A DNA stretch of 64,000 nucleotides from Fervidicoccus fontis Kam940 (GCF_000258425.1 NC_017461.1:62001-126000); one strand, 5' to 3'. Shown: positions 9,846-19,019, numbered from the stretch's first letter. Notes: generated from the sequence alone by a model not told the origin. Numbers and translations are program-made.

Positions 9846-9901
9846 GAAGTATCACTACGCTTTGGCAAAAATAGTTACAATCATATAGTTCATAATGGAA
9901 G

Positions 9902-9925
9902 AACATATATATATGCATTTTTGAT
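9902..9925. promoter_or_regulatory. Divergent promoter region between cmr2 and csx1
   Basis: The 88-bp gap between cmr2 and csx1 contains an alternating AT tract, ACATATATATATGC, that can be read as a TATA box on both strands. On the + strand it lies about 25-30 nt before the csx1 start region, which suits a leaderless mRNA. On the - strand it would give a short cmr2 leader. The effector complex and its RNase may therefore share one control region. Confidence 0.55.
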
Positions 9926-9933
9926 ATAAGATA

Positions 9934-11490
9934 TTGAAATTCATGACTATTTCTGGGATGACCATGAGTAACCATGGCTCGAAAGATCAAGAACTTATAA
10001 TAGCTACTTGGGGAGCTCCTTGGGTATGGAGAAAAACGAAGTATGTACTTCATGAGGAAGGAGTTAGTGAGTCGGTTGAATCATGTTCGAGCGTTTTCGC
10101 GCTAGCTAAGAAGCATAAAAATGCGAAAGTGATAATAGTTGGAGCAGATAGCCTGCTGGATTACGAGCAAAGACAAAATGGAAGAGGCGACGATCAAATC
10201 TGCAGAGACATATTCTATGAAGTCGCGGATAAACTTGGAATTGAGCCCTTATCCAAGTCTATGGAGAAATATAGCAGCTATGAAGAAATCATCTTGGATG
10301 CTAAGAAGCTGATCAGTGAAACAGCTAAGAGGATGAGTCCAGAAGGCTTGATGCTGAACAATATGGAAGCGATCATCATGCCAATGCTTGGGAAGCCCTC
10401 TGAGGTCACTTTCAACGGAGGGCCAAGGGATCCCTTTTCTGTCCTCTTATTCGAACTCTTCAAGATAACAAAAGATAGTTCATTTGGGAAGATATACCTC
10501 GATCTGAGTCAAGGAGTCAACTATATGCCATCCCTCCTCCTACAGGCAGCGAAGATGCTAGCCTCGCTGAGCCTCTTTGATCCATCGATAGATACCAAAG
10601 ATGTTGTAGAGATAAAGGCTTTCAATTCCGAGCCTGCCCGAAAATTGAGTGAGATCGCTCTTCACGAGATTTATTGGGAAAATGTGGGAACGATTCAGGT
10701 CCCCTTAGGCTTAGGAGATAGCAGAGAGATCAAAGTTTTGGACAGAAGAATTGAGATAAAGGGGGATGATGGCGAAAAGGCCGTAGACAGCTTGAAAAAG
10801 TTCAACGAAAAATACGATAAGATTAAGGGATCCGTGAGCAAAGTCCTCAAGAGCTTGAGGTACCCAGTTCCTCTTCTCCTCAGGTATAGCTGCTCTACGA
10901 TAGAGGATTATAGGGAATTCCTCAATGCCCTCGATGATGCGTTCTCACTGTGGAAAGAGAATACCGTCATCAATAGCGACGGCAAAAGGATCGAGAGGAG
11001 GTTGGAGCTGAACTACTGGGGATTATATTCTTACTCATTGTCCTACAAAGCGTGCTCCCAAATCAAAGATTCAGTAAGACAAAATGCCGATGGATCGACG
11101 AAGCCGCAGAACTCCAATGACGTCATCATGTACTTGGATGAATTTGATAAAAAAATCGCGAGGAAAATCTATAGAAGAGTGAGCAGAGCTTTCGAACCGA
11201 TAATAACAAACGAAGTGAGCAATATAGATAAAAAGATAGAAGAAAAGGGTGAAGTCTTGAATAAAGGAGAGTGCCTAGAACTGGATGAGCTTTTCGAGAA
11301 AGAAGGAGATTCTGAGGAGAAAGGATCCAGTGCTTCGAAAGGAACCAGGGAACCGGATAGAAGAATCGTCATAGCCCATGCAGGACTTCAGAGAGAATAT
11401 GTAGAAGTTTGCCGTGAAAAAGGGGGTGGAAGAATATACCTTAGGTACATAGCTGACAGTCCAGAGAGAATTTTGAAAATCCTAGAGTAG
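9934..11490 (+). CDS. csx1: CRISPR-associated CARF-HEPN ribonuclease Csx1
   Basis: 518 aa from TTG 9934; an ATG at 9943, 9958 or 9964 may be the true leaderless start. The N-terminal CARF domain opens IIATWGAPW and contains YLDLSQGVNYMPSLLLQA (about 184-201), the cyclic-oligoadenylate binding loop seen in Csx1 proteins. The C-terminal HEPN domain has Arg477-x4-His482 in RRIVIAHAG, the RNase active site. On binding cyclic tetra-adenylate made by Cas10 it should degrade RNA non-specifically. It is divergent from cmr2. A charged Glu/Lys/Ser linker precedes the HEPN motif. Confidence 0.92.
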   Translation: MKFMTISGMTMSNHGSKDQELIIATWGAPWVWRKTKYVLHEEGVSESVESCSSVFALAKKHKNAKVIIVGADSLLDYEQRQNGRGDDQICRDIFYEVADKLGIEPLSKSMEKYSSYEEIILDAKKLISETAKRMSPEGLMLNNMEAIIMPMLGKPSEVTFNGGPRDPFSVLLFELFKITKDSSFGKIYLDLSQGVNYMPSLLLQAAKMLASLSLFDPSIDTKDVVEIKAFNSEPARKLSEIALHEIYWENVGTIQVPLGLGDSREIKVLDRRIEIKGDDGEKAVDSLKKFNEKYDKIKGSVSKVLKSLRYPVPLLLRYSCSTIEDYREFLNALDDAFSLWKENTVINSDGKRIERRLELNYWGLYSYSLSYKACSQIKDSVRQNADGSTKPQNSNDVIMYLDEFDKKIARKIYRRVSRAFEPIITNEVSNIDKKIEEKGEVLNKGECLELDELFEKEGDSEEKGSSASKGTREPDRRIVIAHAGLQREYVEVCREKGGGRIYLRYIADSPERILKILE

Positions 11491-11637
11491 CTTTTTTTAA
11501 ACCCTTTCATCTTTGCTTGATAGCTTCTGATTTCGTCATGAGGCATTACAAATGAATAACTTATTTGTTAAATTGCTATATACTTTTAAATATAACTTTC
11601 AAAAAATTTTTGGGATTCGATAATATTTCTGCATCTC

Positions 11638-11686
11638 TTTAATAAGCGCTACAAGTAGTGCTGAATTTGCTAGATGGAATTGAAAG
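11638..11686 (+). other. Solitary CRISPR-like repeat with upstream TATA box
   Basis: Bases 11663-11686 match the array repeat at 21 of 24 positions (differences at positions 5, 8 and 14) and keep the full ATTGAAAG handle. A TATA-like TTTAATAA at 11638-11645 would set transcription to begin close to the repeat. No second repeat follows. The rest of 11491-11739 is AT-rich with no gene visible. It could be an array relic or a single-repeat crRNA-like gene. Confidence 0.7.
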
Positions 11687-11739
11687 GATTTTCTGCGTTA
11701 AAAATACCTCTCTCTCGATCAAATCAACGAAGCTCCACA

Positions 11740-12222
11740 TCAGTAATGGTATTCAATAGATATCGTCACAGCCGTGCCTAGCAGTATTGAAGGGTTATGG
11801 ATGGTTATGTAAGTCTCACCTGGAAGCACAGGTACAATGAACGTCCCGCTTGAAGACTCCTTCTGGAGTGGATATCTTGAGAAGTAGCTCCCCCCTGGAA
11901 ACTGCTGGGAGAAGTTGCCCCCTATCAGGATATAGACCGGGCTCGTTGAGGAGTATGAGATTTTCAAGTAACCAGCATAAGGTAGGGTGTAGTTCATAGT
12001 TACCTGCCCCATGGAAGGTATGGCTATTGCCCTGTTCGTTTCCAGTGTTTCGCTGTACTTCAAGCTTACTATATTGGAGAACCTGTTCTCTTCATGATAG
12101 CTCCATAGGAAAGCTCCAATGAAAAGTAGCATCAAGATCAGAAGGATGGATATGGCTTTAGAAGATCCTTTTTCTCTCACCTTTGCTTTCGATTTCAGTT
12201 GACATTTTCTCTCCTTCTCCAT
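11740..12222 (-). CDS. Hypothetical membrane-anchored extracytoplasmic protein
   Basis: 160 aa, not recognised. A Lys/Arg-rich cytoplasmic start (about 1-22) precedes one hydrophobic helix (about 24-42). The rest is beta-rich, Ser/Thr/Tyr-rich and carries N-x-S/T sequons, so it probably lies outside the cell as a jelly-roll or Ig-like domain. It neighbours the pilus island and may be a surface accessory protein; this is inference from position only. The gap 12223-12456 holds no other gene that I can support. Confidence 0.55.
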   Translation of the reverse strand: MEKERKCQLKSKAKVREKGSSKAISILLILMLLFIGAFLWSYHEENRFSNIVSLKYSETLETNRAIAIPSMGQVTMNYTLPYAGYLKISYSSTSPVYILIGGNFSQQFPGGSYFSRYPLQKESSSGTFIVPVLPGETYITIHNPSILLGTAVTISIEYHY

Positions 12223-12456
12223 AACTTAGCTATATCTATTATTAATACTTTACCAGTTGTTTGAAATACAAGAGCTCAGCTTTCATATGAATCGGGACTT
12301 TGGCTTTGCTGATTCAAGCTGAAGAATTTTTCGAGTCAAGATTCTCGGTTCACCTGGCATCGATCGCATGTTCTAGAATGGGAACAAGGATATTGTCTTT
12401 AAGGATAAACTTTTATATATCATATTATTAGATTCGAAGTGTTCAGGTGTTTCTAC

Positions 12457-13266
12457 ATGTCTTCTGATAGGGAGAGAATCGAAGCCCTCTTGAAAAAAGC
12501 AGAGGAAATTTCCGGAGAGTCGAAGAGGACCGACTACAAGATGCCGATAATTCTCCCATTCATCCCAGCGATTCTCGCAGTCATAGCCATGATACTCATG
12601 TTGTTCGGCTTCTTCTATTACTTCCCGAACCCAGGTCACATCTATTATGCAGTCTCAATTTACCAGGATATTCCCCCAAATGGAATGGTAATTTATCCTT
12701 TCAGGGAGATCGGCTATGGGATACTTTTGATTGCCGTGCTGATGTATTTCTATGTCGTCTATAAATGGATCAAGAGGAGGAACGATCACTTCGCTAGGAC
12801 TCTTTCCTTCTATGAGAACATAGCGGAAGCGGCTGACATCCTGAAGTTCAAGAGAGCATACTCGATAAAGTCCAGGTTCAATGAGCTGAAGGAAGTCGAC
12901 AGCAACACGAAGAGCGCTATAGCCAACGCGATCCTCATAATCGTGCCCTTCTACATCTTCTACGTGTTCCACTTCCTCAACAAGGATTTCTACAAGCACT
13001 CGGAGAAGGAGAAGCTGCTGCTGAGCGAGCTGTTCGATGAGATCAAGGAAAAAATCCCCTCTTTCACCAGGAAAGCTGAGGAGTTCGCCATTGTCCCAGA
13101 CAGGAGCACGTTCCTGTACATAATCCTCTATTTGATATCTTCGGGGCTCTTTGGAATATACTGGGTCTACACTCTCACGAACGATCCGAACAAGCACTTC
13201 GAGAGCCACGAGCTGATCGAGAAAGAGCTCATCACGGCGCTGAGGGAGATTTCCTCAAAGCAGTAG
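12457..13266 (+). CDS. Hypothetical polytopic membrane protein
   Basis: 269 aa, not recognised. An Arg/Lys-rich cytoplasmic N-terminus is followed by about four membrane helices (roughly residues 33-60, 86-104, 155-180 and 220-242), and the C-terminus is charged. The fold resembles small four-helix integral proteins of unknown role. I chose ATG 12457, preceded by AGGTG and by a TATA-like TTTATATATCATATTATTA upstream. A GTG at 12439 would add six residues. Confidence 0.6.
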   Translation: MSSDRERIEALLKKAEEISGESKRTDYKMPIILPFIPAILAVIAMILMLFGFFYYFPNPGHIYYAVSIYQDIPPNGMVIYPFREIGYGILLIAVLMYFYVVYKWIKRRNDHFARTLSFYENIAEAADILKFKRAYSIKSRFNELKEVDSNTKSAIANAILIIVPFYIFYVFHFLNKDFYKHSEKEKLLLSELFDEIKEKIPSFTRKAEEFAIVPDRSTFLYIILYLISSGLFGIYWVYTLTNDPNKHFESHELIEKELITALREISSKQ

Positions 13267-13394
13267 ATTTTTTCCTTCGAAATCTCCTTCGCAGGATGAA
13301 TTCCAGGCTCCTTCTGTTCAACGCTGAAAAACTTCTGGACTTCAGTCACGGCTCGGCGATTTCACCATTGGGTGAAATGTGAGCTTTTCCGATA

Positions 13395-13816
13395 TCAGCA
13401 AGGCTCTATGGTGCTCGGCGGCTTAGAAGTCACCGCATATGTAACCATCGTCACGTTCTCAACTGAGCTCGTGATCTTTTTGACCATCTCATCTAAGACT
13501 TCATAGGGCACTCTGAAATAGTCGGCTGTCATTCCATCCACGCTCTCCACGATCCTTATCGTCACTATGTAGCCGTGGCTCCTCGCATCGCCTTCACTCC
13601 AACCCATCTATCCTCTCCAACCGTGGTGAAGGTCTGCCAAACCCTCTCGTAGAGCCCGTGCTTCTTCAGAACATCCTCGACTATCTTGGAGGATCTTCTC
13701 ACGACCTCCAGCTTTTCCCTCGTGAACCTTTCGATCACCTGCACCACGAGACCTGGACCTGGAAAGGGGTGACTCTCGATCAGGCTCTCGGGAAAAGTGT
13801 AGTTTCCGAAGGGCAT
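13395..13816 (-). pseudogene. guaA: guaA remnant: frameshifted C-terminal domain of GMP synthase
   Basis: Two overlapping reading frames together spell the C-terminal dimerisation domain of GMP synthase. The first has ESHPFPGPGLVVQVIERFTREK (HPFPGPGL is the family hallmark), the second [22 protein letters not shown] and finally TSKPPSTIE. The frames switch near 13600, and the amidotransferase and ATP-pyrophosphatase parts are missing altogether. It is therefore 5'-truncated and frameshifted, a dead fragment at the edge of the pilus island. Confidence 0.85.
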
Positions 13817-13892
13817 ATAGCTGAGAGATCATACAAGTTTTCACGATGGCTCTATTTACTCTAAAAATAATATCATCTTTTTTATCATGCTT

Positions 13893-15353
13893 TCAATGGA
13901 TCGGTGCTGAAAGGGCAAAAACCAAGGCTGCTATCGATGGTATGAGAGCGCTCTTCAGCTTTCCCAGGGCGAGCTTCTCCGCAACTATGCCATAGGTTAA
14001 AGCGCTCACGTAAGCAATTGCGATCTGGCTCGGGAATAAGGTACCTCCGAGATTCAGCATCATTGCGCTCATTATCGGGGAAAAAAGAGAAGTCCCGAAT
14101 ACTATAGCTAAGACCTGTGTGAACTTTTTGAGTGAGCGCTCGCTCTCATGTATGAAATCAACGAGGAGCTGGAAGATGTTGGGATCGCAGTCCCCTGCGC
14201 TCTTGAAGAAATGCCTCGCCTCGTCCATGAAAACCACTATCCAGGGCTTCACACTCTTCCTCCTTTCCCTTTCCATCGTTTCGCCCCTGTAGAGGAGCAG
14301 GCTCCTCCAAACCCTCACGTGGTTCAGCATGTCCTCTGCGATTTCATCGACGCTCGAGGCGAAGACAGCTCTGAGCGTTGAGATGAATCCAGGGAGGCTG
14401 AGGATAAGGGCGATGAGAGAGAGCTCAAAAACTAGCCTTCTGAACTCCTGGGCATTGCCGTTGATCGCAAGGATCATCGCTGGAAGGAAGAGAAGGGACC
14501 CTGCAGAGAATGCGATTAGGTTCAGCGCTCTTTCCACATCCTTCCTGAAGATCACCCTCATTGCTAGAGGGTAATCGGGGATCATGCTGAGCAATAGTGG
14601 GAAAAATGCCAGAGCTCCCCAGGCGAACGCATATGTTGAGTTGGATGGAGCGTTCGATGAGCCTTCAGTCAGGCTGAAGCTCTGGAGAGCGAAGAATCCA
14701 GTGATCATGCTCGGAGCCATGCCCAAGAGTGCGATCAGAAGCAGAGCGAGCATGATCCTCGACTGGATGCTCTTTTCGAGCTCCACCTGAGCATTCTTCA
14801 CCATATCATTTGCTCGATCTCTGAGCATGTACAGTGCAGTCCCCGAGCTCAAGCTGGAAGCGTATTCGTTCAGGAGCTGCCTCGCTCTTCCTCCCAAAAT
14901 GTTCGAGATGTAGTGGAATGCTTCGTTGTTCCCGAACAATTCTGAAAGCTGGACGAACCTCTCTCCTATTGCCTTGATCCCCTTCATCGCCTTCGAATTA
15001 GCGGAGAACTTGAGGTACTCGGAGAGCTCCAGACCCGTCTTAGAAACAGAGGCTGAAGCGATCAGCAAAAAGGCGAATTCCTGCTCCACATTCTTCCTCA
15101 AGCTCTGTATCGAGAAGGCTGTGTTCAGGATTTTGAAGATGAGGAGCAGGGGTAACGCTAGAATGAGGAGAGCCGTCATCAGATCGATATTTCCAAAAGC
15201 GAGATAGAAAGCGAGGAGAAGCGCGGAGGAAAAGAGGGATGAATAGAAGGTTAGCCCAACTTCCTTCCTTGCATTCCTGTACTTCCTCAGATTTGGGTCG
15301 CTCACTGCTATCAAATGCATGTATTTCTCCTCAAGGCTCTTGAGCAAGCTCAA
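13893..15353 (-). CDS. Type IV pilus membrane platform protein (FlaJ/UpsF/AapF-like)
   Basis: 486 aa with about nine hydrophobic segments: two near 35-75, several between 195 and 325, and more from 410 to the end. They are separated by two cytoplasmic blocks with the T2SF pattern (VEQEFAFLLIASASVSKTGLELSEYL near 88-113, and a second after about residue 330). This is the duplicated layout of archaeal GspF/TadC-type platform proteins. It overlaps the upstream ATPase gene by four bases, the conserved ATPase-platform pair. It should anchor pilus assembly in the membrane. UpsF or AapF is the closest functional class, but sequence alone does not tell which. Confidence 0.87.
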   Translation of the reverse strand: MSLLKSLEEKYMHLIAVSDPNLRKYRNARKEVGLTFYSSLFSSALLLAFYLAFGNIDLMTALLILALPLLLIFKILNTAFSIQSLRKNVEQEFAFLLIASASVSKTGLELSEYLKFSANSKAMKGIKAIGERFVQLSELFGNNEAFHYISNILGGRARQLLNEYASSLSSGTALYMLRDRANDMVKNAQVELEKSIQSRIMLALLLIALLGMAPSMITGFFALQSFSLTEGSSNAPSNSTYAFAWGALAFFPLLLSMIPDYPLAMRVIFRKDVERALNLIAFSAGSLLFLPAMILAINGNAQEFRRLVFELSLIALILSLPGFISTLRAVFASSVDEIAEDMLNHVRVWRSLLLYRGETMERERRKSVKPWIVVFMDEARHFFKSAGDCDPNIFQLLVDFIHESERSLKKFTQVLAIVFGTSLFSPIMSAMMLNLGGTLFPSQIAIAYVSALTYGIVAEKLALGKLKSALIPSIAALVFALSAPIH

Positions 15354-16813
15354 AGGGATCGACCTTCCAGGAGATTTTCGAACATCTTGCTTTCCTCCTC
15401 ATCCTTCACCTTTCTGTTCAGGGCTTGGAAAGGCTTCTCCAACCTCATCTCGAGCTCCTCGATCTTCTCCGATCTCGAGATGAGCGTCTCGAGGGAGATT
15501 TCCATCCCGTCCTTATCCCTGTCCCAGATGGTCTTCGAAACTACATTCTGAGACAGCGGATCGTACTTCAGCTCTGCCAAGAGCTTGAGCTGTCTCCTCG
15601 GTTTATCTCCGAAGCCCATTATTGCGACGAAATGGAACATGCCAACTTGAGATGGAGCTAGGTTTATCGGAGGGCTCATGAGCCTCGTGGAGACTTCTTC
15701 AGGGGAAGAACCGTGGAAGCTAGTCAGAGCTCCCAATCCCACCATCATGGCTTGCGCTAAAACTCGTGCTTCCTGCCCCCTCGTCTCCCCAACTACAATC
15801 AACCTCGTTCCTGAAGCCCTGAGAGAAGCTTTTGCTAGATCGAATAGATCCACCTTCACCGAACCGAGCTCGAAGGTAGTATAGCGTGTCCATGGGGATC
15901 CTTGAGGAGGATCGATCTCGCCAGTGTCCTCTATGACCATGACCTTCCATGTTTTTGGAACGGAATGGTAGAGTAGGGAACGCATGACCGTAGTTTTCCC
16001 AGAGCCTGGAGGTCCTGCAACTATGACAGATCCCCTGGCATTGAGGACGAGCCTCAGCAGCTCAGCAACTGCTCTTGGCATGACCTTCATCTCTATGTAC
16101 TGCTCGATGCTCGGAGGCATAGGGAGTCTCTTCCTGATGACGATCTCTGGTCTCTGATGGGAGACCGTTGGGAAGACGAGGTGGACTCTGTGTCCTCCGT
16201 CCTTTGGGGGGAGCTGCGAATCTAGGATGGGGTTGGAAGTCGATATGAAAGTATTGCACTTCGTTGCTATGACCTGCTGCATCATGACAATTTCTTCGTT
16301 TGAATTGAAAATGATATTCGTGGGGACGAAGTCCTGCTCAGGCCTGAGCATTTCAACGAGAGAATGCCTCACCCATATTTGCCCAGGTCCTTCAACGCTC
16401 AAGTCCAAGATATAGGGATCATCGAGGATGGCTTGCAACTTCCCGTAGCCAACGGCGTTCCTCAGCACATAGATAGCATCGGGGATCCTCTCCCTCTCTA
16501 TCTTCAATACTGCAGAGATGATATCTGCAATGTCGTTCCCCCTCTTCATCAGCAGGATAATTTCCTCCAGCTTCTCTTCAATTCTCTGCCTTAGATCCTC
16601 GACGTTCTTCAGGGGCTTCACTACATAAGCGAAGTTGCTCCCGCTCTCGACGATGCTGACTCTGAAAGCGCCAATGTCGTAGCTGGAGACTGAGTTCCCC
16701 GCGATCTCGGGGAAGCTATGGGAGGAGCTCAGGAGCCTCAGCTTCTTCTCCCTCTTCTCGAAGAACTCTTTCAGCTTCCCAAAGAGCTCTGAGCCCCTTG
16801 TCCTCTCTTCCAA
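15350..16813 (-). CDS. Type IV pilus assembly ATPase (FlaI/UpsE/GspE superfamily)
   Basis: 487 aa. Walker A GPPGSGKTT starts at residue 267; the Asp-box VMVIEDTGEID and the Walker B/His-box region with VGETRGQEARVLAQAMMVG and FHGSSPEEVSTRL follow. This order is diagnostic of the secretion ATPase family that powers archaellum and type IV pilus assembly. It is followed by the platform gene with a 4-bp overlap and preceded by pilin genes. TTG 16813 is the start used; GGGGGAAG precedes it closely. Confidence 0.92.
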   Translation of the reverse strand: MEERTRGSELFGKLKEFFEKREKKLRLLSSSHSFPEIAGNSVSSYDIGAFRVSIVESGSNFAYVVKPLKNVEDLRQRIEEKLEEIILLMKRGNDIADIISAVLKIERERIPDAIYVLRNAVGYGKLQAILDDPYILDLSVEGPGQIWVRHSLVEMLRPEQDFVPTNIIFNSNEEIVMMQQVIATKCNTFISTSNPILDSQLPPKDGGHRVHLVFPTVSHQRPEIVIRKRLPMPPSIEQYIEMKVMPRAVAELLRLVLNARGSVIVAGPPGSGKTTVMRSLLYHSVPKTWKVMVIEDTGEIDPPQGSPWTRYTTFELGSVKVDLFDLAKASLRASGTRLIVVGETRGQEARVLAQAMMVGLGALTSFHGSSPEEVSTRLMSPPINLAPSQVGMFHFVAIMGFGDKPRRQLKLLAELKYDPLSQNVVSKTIWDRDKDGMEISLETLISRSEKIEELEMRLEKPFQALNRKVKDEEESKMFENLLEGRSL

Positions 16814-16888
16814 AGCTTCCCCCCGTATAGAAGAAGGATTTTAAAAAATGTTGGGTTCTGAGAGGGTCTTTCCATGCAGAGAAGCTCC

Positions 16889-17392
16889 TCAACCTCCCCC
16901 TATTGCAGTTATCCACTGAGACTGCAATGAAATTGGTTCCTGGACCCGGACGTTGATCTGCTTCACAGCCACCCCGCTCCCAGCATTGACAGTTATCACG
17001 TAGATCTGGTCGCTCTTCGCTGATATCGTGTTAGGAAGAGCGGGGGTTATCCCCGTTGCAGAGAAGGAAAGAGCTGTACCGTTGCTCAGAATTACCTGGA
17101 CCTGGTTCACGGCGAGGTTGCCCTGCAGGTTGTTCCTGACGTCCAGAGAGATGACATATCCGCTGAAGGTCGTTTGGACGCTGTAGCTAGCTGTAGCCAT
17201 ATCTATGTTAGTCATCCTGCTTTGTTGCGTTGACAGCCACCCCCTCAGTGCGAATACGGCAACGACAGCGATGAGGAGCAGGGCCATTACGGAAACGATC
17301 TCGCTGATTCCCCTCTCCTTTCCTTTCCTCGACCTTCTCTCACCCTTTTCCTCTGGAATACCTTCGCCTTCCTGGGACATTCTATTCCCCAT
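16889..17392 (-). CDS. Type IV pilin with class III signal peptide
   Basis: 167 aa. A long charged leader (MGNRM...RSRKGKERG) ends in Gly and is followed by ISEIVSVMALLLIAVVAVFAL, a classic archaeal prepilin peptidase (PibD/EppA) site and N-terminal assembly helix. The remainder is a beta-rich pilin head. I start at ATG 17392, about 21 nt after a TTTATAAA box, which fits a leaderless message; ATG 17380 is also possible. It leads the ATPase-platform genes and is probably the major pilin. Confidence 0.85.
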   Translation of the reverse strand: MGNRMSQEGEGIPEEKGERRSRKGKERGISEIVSVMALLLIAVVAVFALRGWLSTQQSRMTNIDMATASYSVQTTFSGYVISLDVRNNLQGNLAVNQVQVILSNGTALSFSATGITPALPNTISAKSDQIYVITVNAGSGVAVKQINVRVQEPISLQSQWITAIGGG

Positions 17393-17418
17393 AGATATAA
17401 CAGCTGGTTTATAAAGCG

Positions 17419-17718
17419 TCAAGATATGAGGCCTGCTATCAGGGCTGAGTAGAAAGCCATTATTAATGCCCCGATTATAGCCCCTATCAAGAGCTTCTTC
17501 CCGCTCTCCGTGTTTCCCAAGACGAAGTGAATTGCCCCTGCTATAAAGCCCCCTGCAACAGCTATCCACCCAAGCCACATCAACCAGCTCAGCAAAGTCT
17601 GTATCGCTCCCGAGATGCCGGGAGGAGGAGAAGGTGTTATGCTTATGGGAACTGTTTCAGCTTTTGCCTCCATTCCAAAAAGAGAAGCAATGAAAGCATA
17701 TATGCCTTTTCCGGGCAT
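17419..17718 (-). CDS. Small two-helix membrane protein, VirB2/CedA1-like pilin candidate
   Basis: 99 aa. A short hydrophobic N-terminus (about 5-20, signal-like, ending near AKAE) and a Pro-rich stretch precede two hydrophobic helices (about 40-66 and 77-97) joined by a polar GNTESGKK loop. This is the topology of VirB2/TrbC T4SS pilins and of the archaeal CedA1/TedC pilins. Sequence similarity cannot be tested here, so the call is structural. The start at 17718 has GGGGGAT upstream. A CCCCC-A6TGGGGG-type inverted repeat (17727-17743) sits between a TTTAAA box and the start. It is the first gene before the pilus operon. Confidence 0.6.
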   Translation of the reverse strand: MPGKGIYAFIASLFGMEAKAETVPISITPSPPPGISGAIQTLLSWLMWLGWIAVAGGFIAGAIHFVLGNTESGKKLLIGAIIGALIMAFYSALIAGLIS

Positions 17719-17867
17719 TTCATCCCCCAAAAAATGGGGGAGCATTTAAAAAGTGACGTCCAAGGACCTTCGATCTTTTCAGAAATTAGAACATTCAACG
17801 AGATAGAGCAGTTTCGAACTTTCGTGGGGGCAAAAAAAGTCTAACTAATATATGCGATAGCGGAAAA

Positions 17868-18647
17868 TCATGTTATTGAGACTCCCCCATCCACTACTAC
17901 GACGCTCCCAGTCATGTAGGAAGATTCTTCGGAGGCGAGGAATGCTGCTACATTGGCGATCTCTTCGGGGTTCGAAACCTCGCTAGCACCACCCTCTGTG
18001 AGTTCAGTTTTTTGAACTCCTCCGGAGTCATCATGAGGTTCTTGGCTGCCCTCTCTATCATCGGGGTGTCCACCCATCCTGGAGCGATCGCGTTCACTCT
18101 TATCTTCAATTTTCCAAGCTCAATAGCAGAGACCATCGTGAACATTATGACTCCAGCCTTTGAGACGCTGTAGGCATCGCTCCAGCCAGCGGTTTTGAGC
18201 CCCGCCATGGATGCAATGTTTATGATCGATCCCCCACCCCTCTTCGCCATATGGGGCACCGTGTACTTCGTTATGAGCCAGACTCCCTTCAAGTTTACGT
18301 CCAGGACTCTGTCGTACTCCTCGGAAGTAAGATCGAGGAGAGATTTGTTGGGAGGCTCAATGCCCGCGTTGTTCACCAATACATCTATTCCCCCGACCAC
18401 CTCGATTGCCTTCTCTAGGCCCCTCTTCACGCTCTCTTCATTGGGAGACATCTACCTTGAAGAAGTGAGCATTCCCTCCCTCATCGTTAATTTGCTTGGC
18501 TACCGAAGATCCGCTCTGCTCCGAGACATCGAATATTATGACCGTGGAGCCCATAGAGGAGAGCTTTTCCGCAATAGCTTTCCCTATTCCACTCCCTCCC
18601 CCGGTGACGAGGGAGATCTTATTCTTTAATGACAAGTAAGTCACCAA
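17868..18647 (-). pseudogene. SDR-family oxidoreductase (FabG-like), broken by two frameshifts
   Basis: Three frames in series spell one short-chain dehydrogenase: TGGGSGIGKAIAEKL (cofactor site), then NNAG, the catalytic Ser in INIASMAG and YSVSK (Tyr-x3-Lys), and last SSYMTGSVVVVDGG. Shifts lie near 18445 and 18010. All catalytic residues survive, so the breaks may be recent. Two separate shifts make a functional product unlikely unless they are sequencing errors. Confidence 0.88.
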
Positions 18648-19019
18648 ACATAATATAGGGTAACTTTCAATAAAAATGTTTTGTATTTATTTAGCTTGAA
18701 ATAAAGAGCCAAGGTCATGTTTTAGTAGATAGTTAAGCGCTCGGCTTTCAAGGATATATGGAGATTTTCCTTGAAGTGGGTTCTTCTTCATTATTTTAAA
18801 AATTGAGGAAGTAGATTTTGTGATTTGGTGCCTCTACAGAGCGCATTTTTATGTGGGAAAAGGTCAGTTTCAGATAGCTATTAGATATCTATTATTTTTT
18901 GCTAGCAAAAATACATGGTCGTGAAACTAGTGGGGTTCTCTATGTCGATGGAATTTTGAGCTCCCCACGAAATTTACCGTATACCGAAATATTTAGTTTT
19001 TTTTAAAAAAAGCCAGACT
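18648..19019. other. Intergenic stretch without a recognisable gene
   Basis: About 370 bp, AT-rich, with no open frame of note, between the broken SDR gene and a leuD remnant. I see no promoter, repeat or RNA structure that I can defend. It fits the decayed character of this part of the island. Confidence 0.5.
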
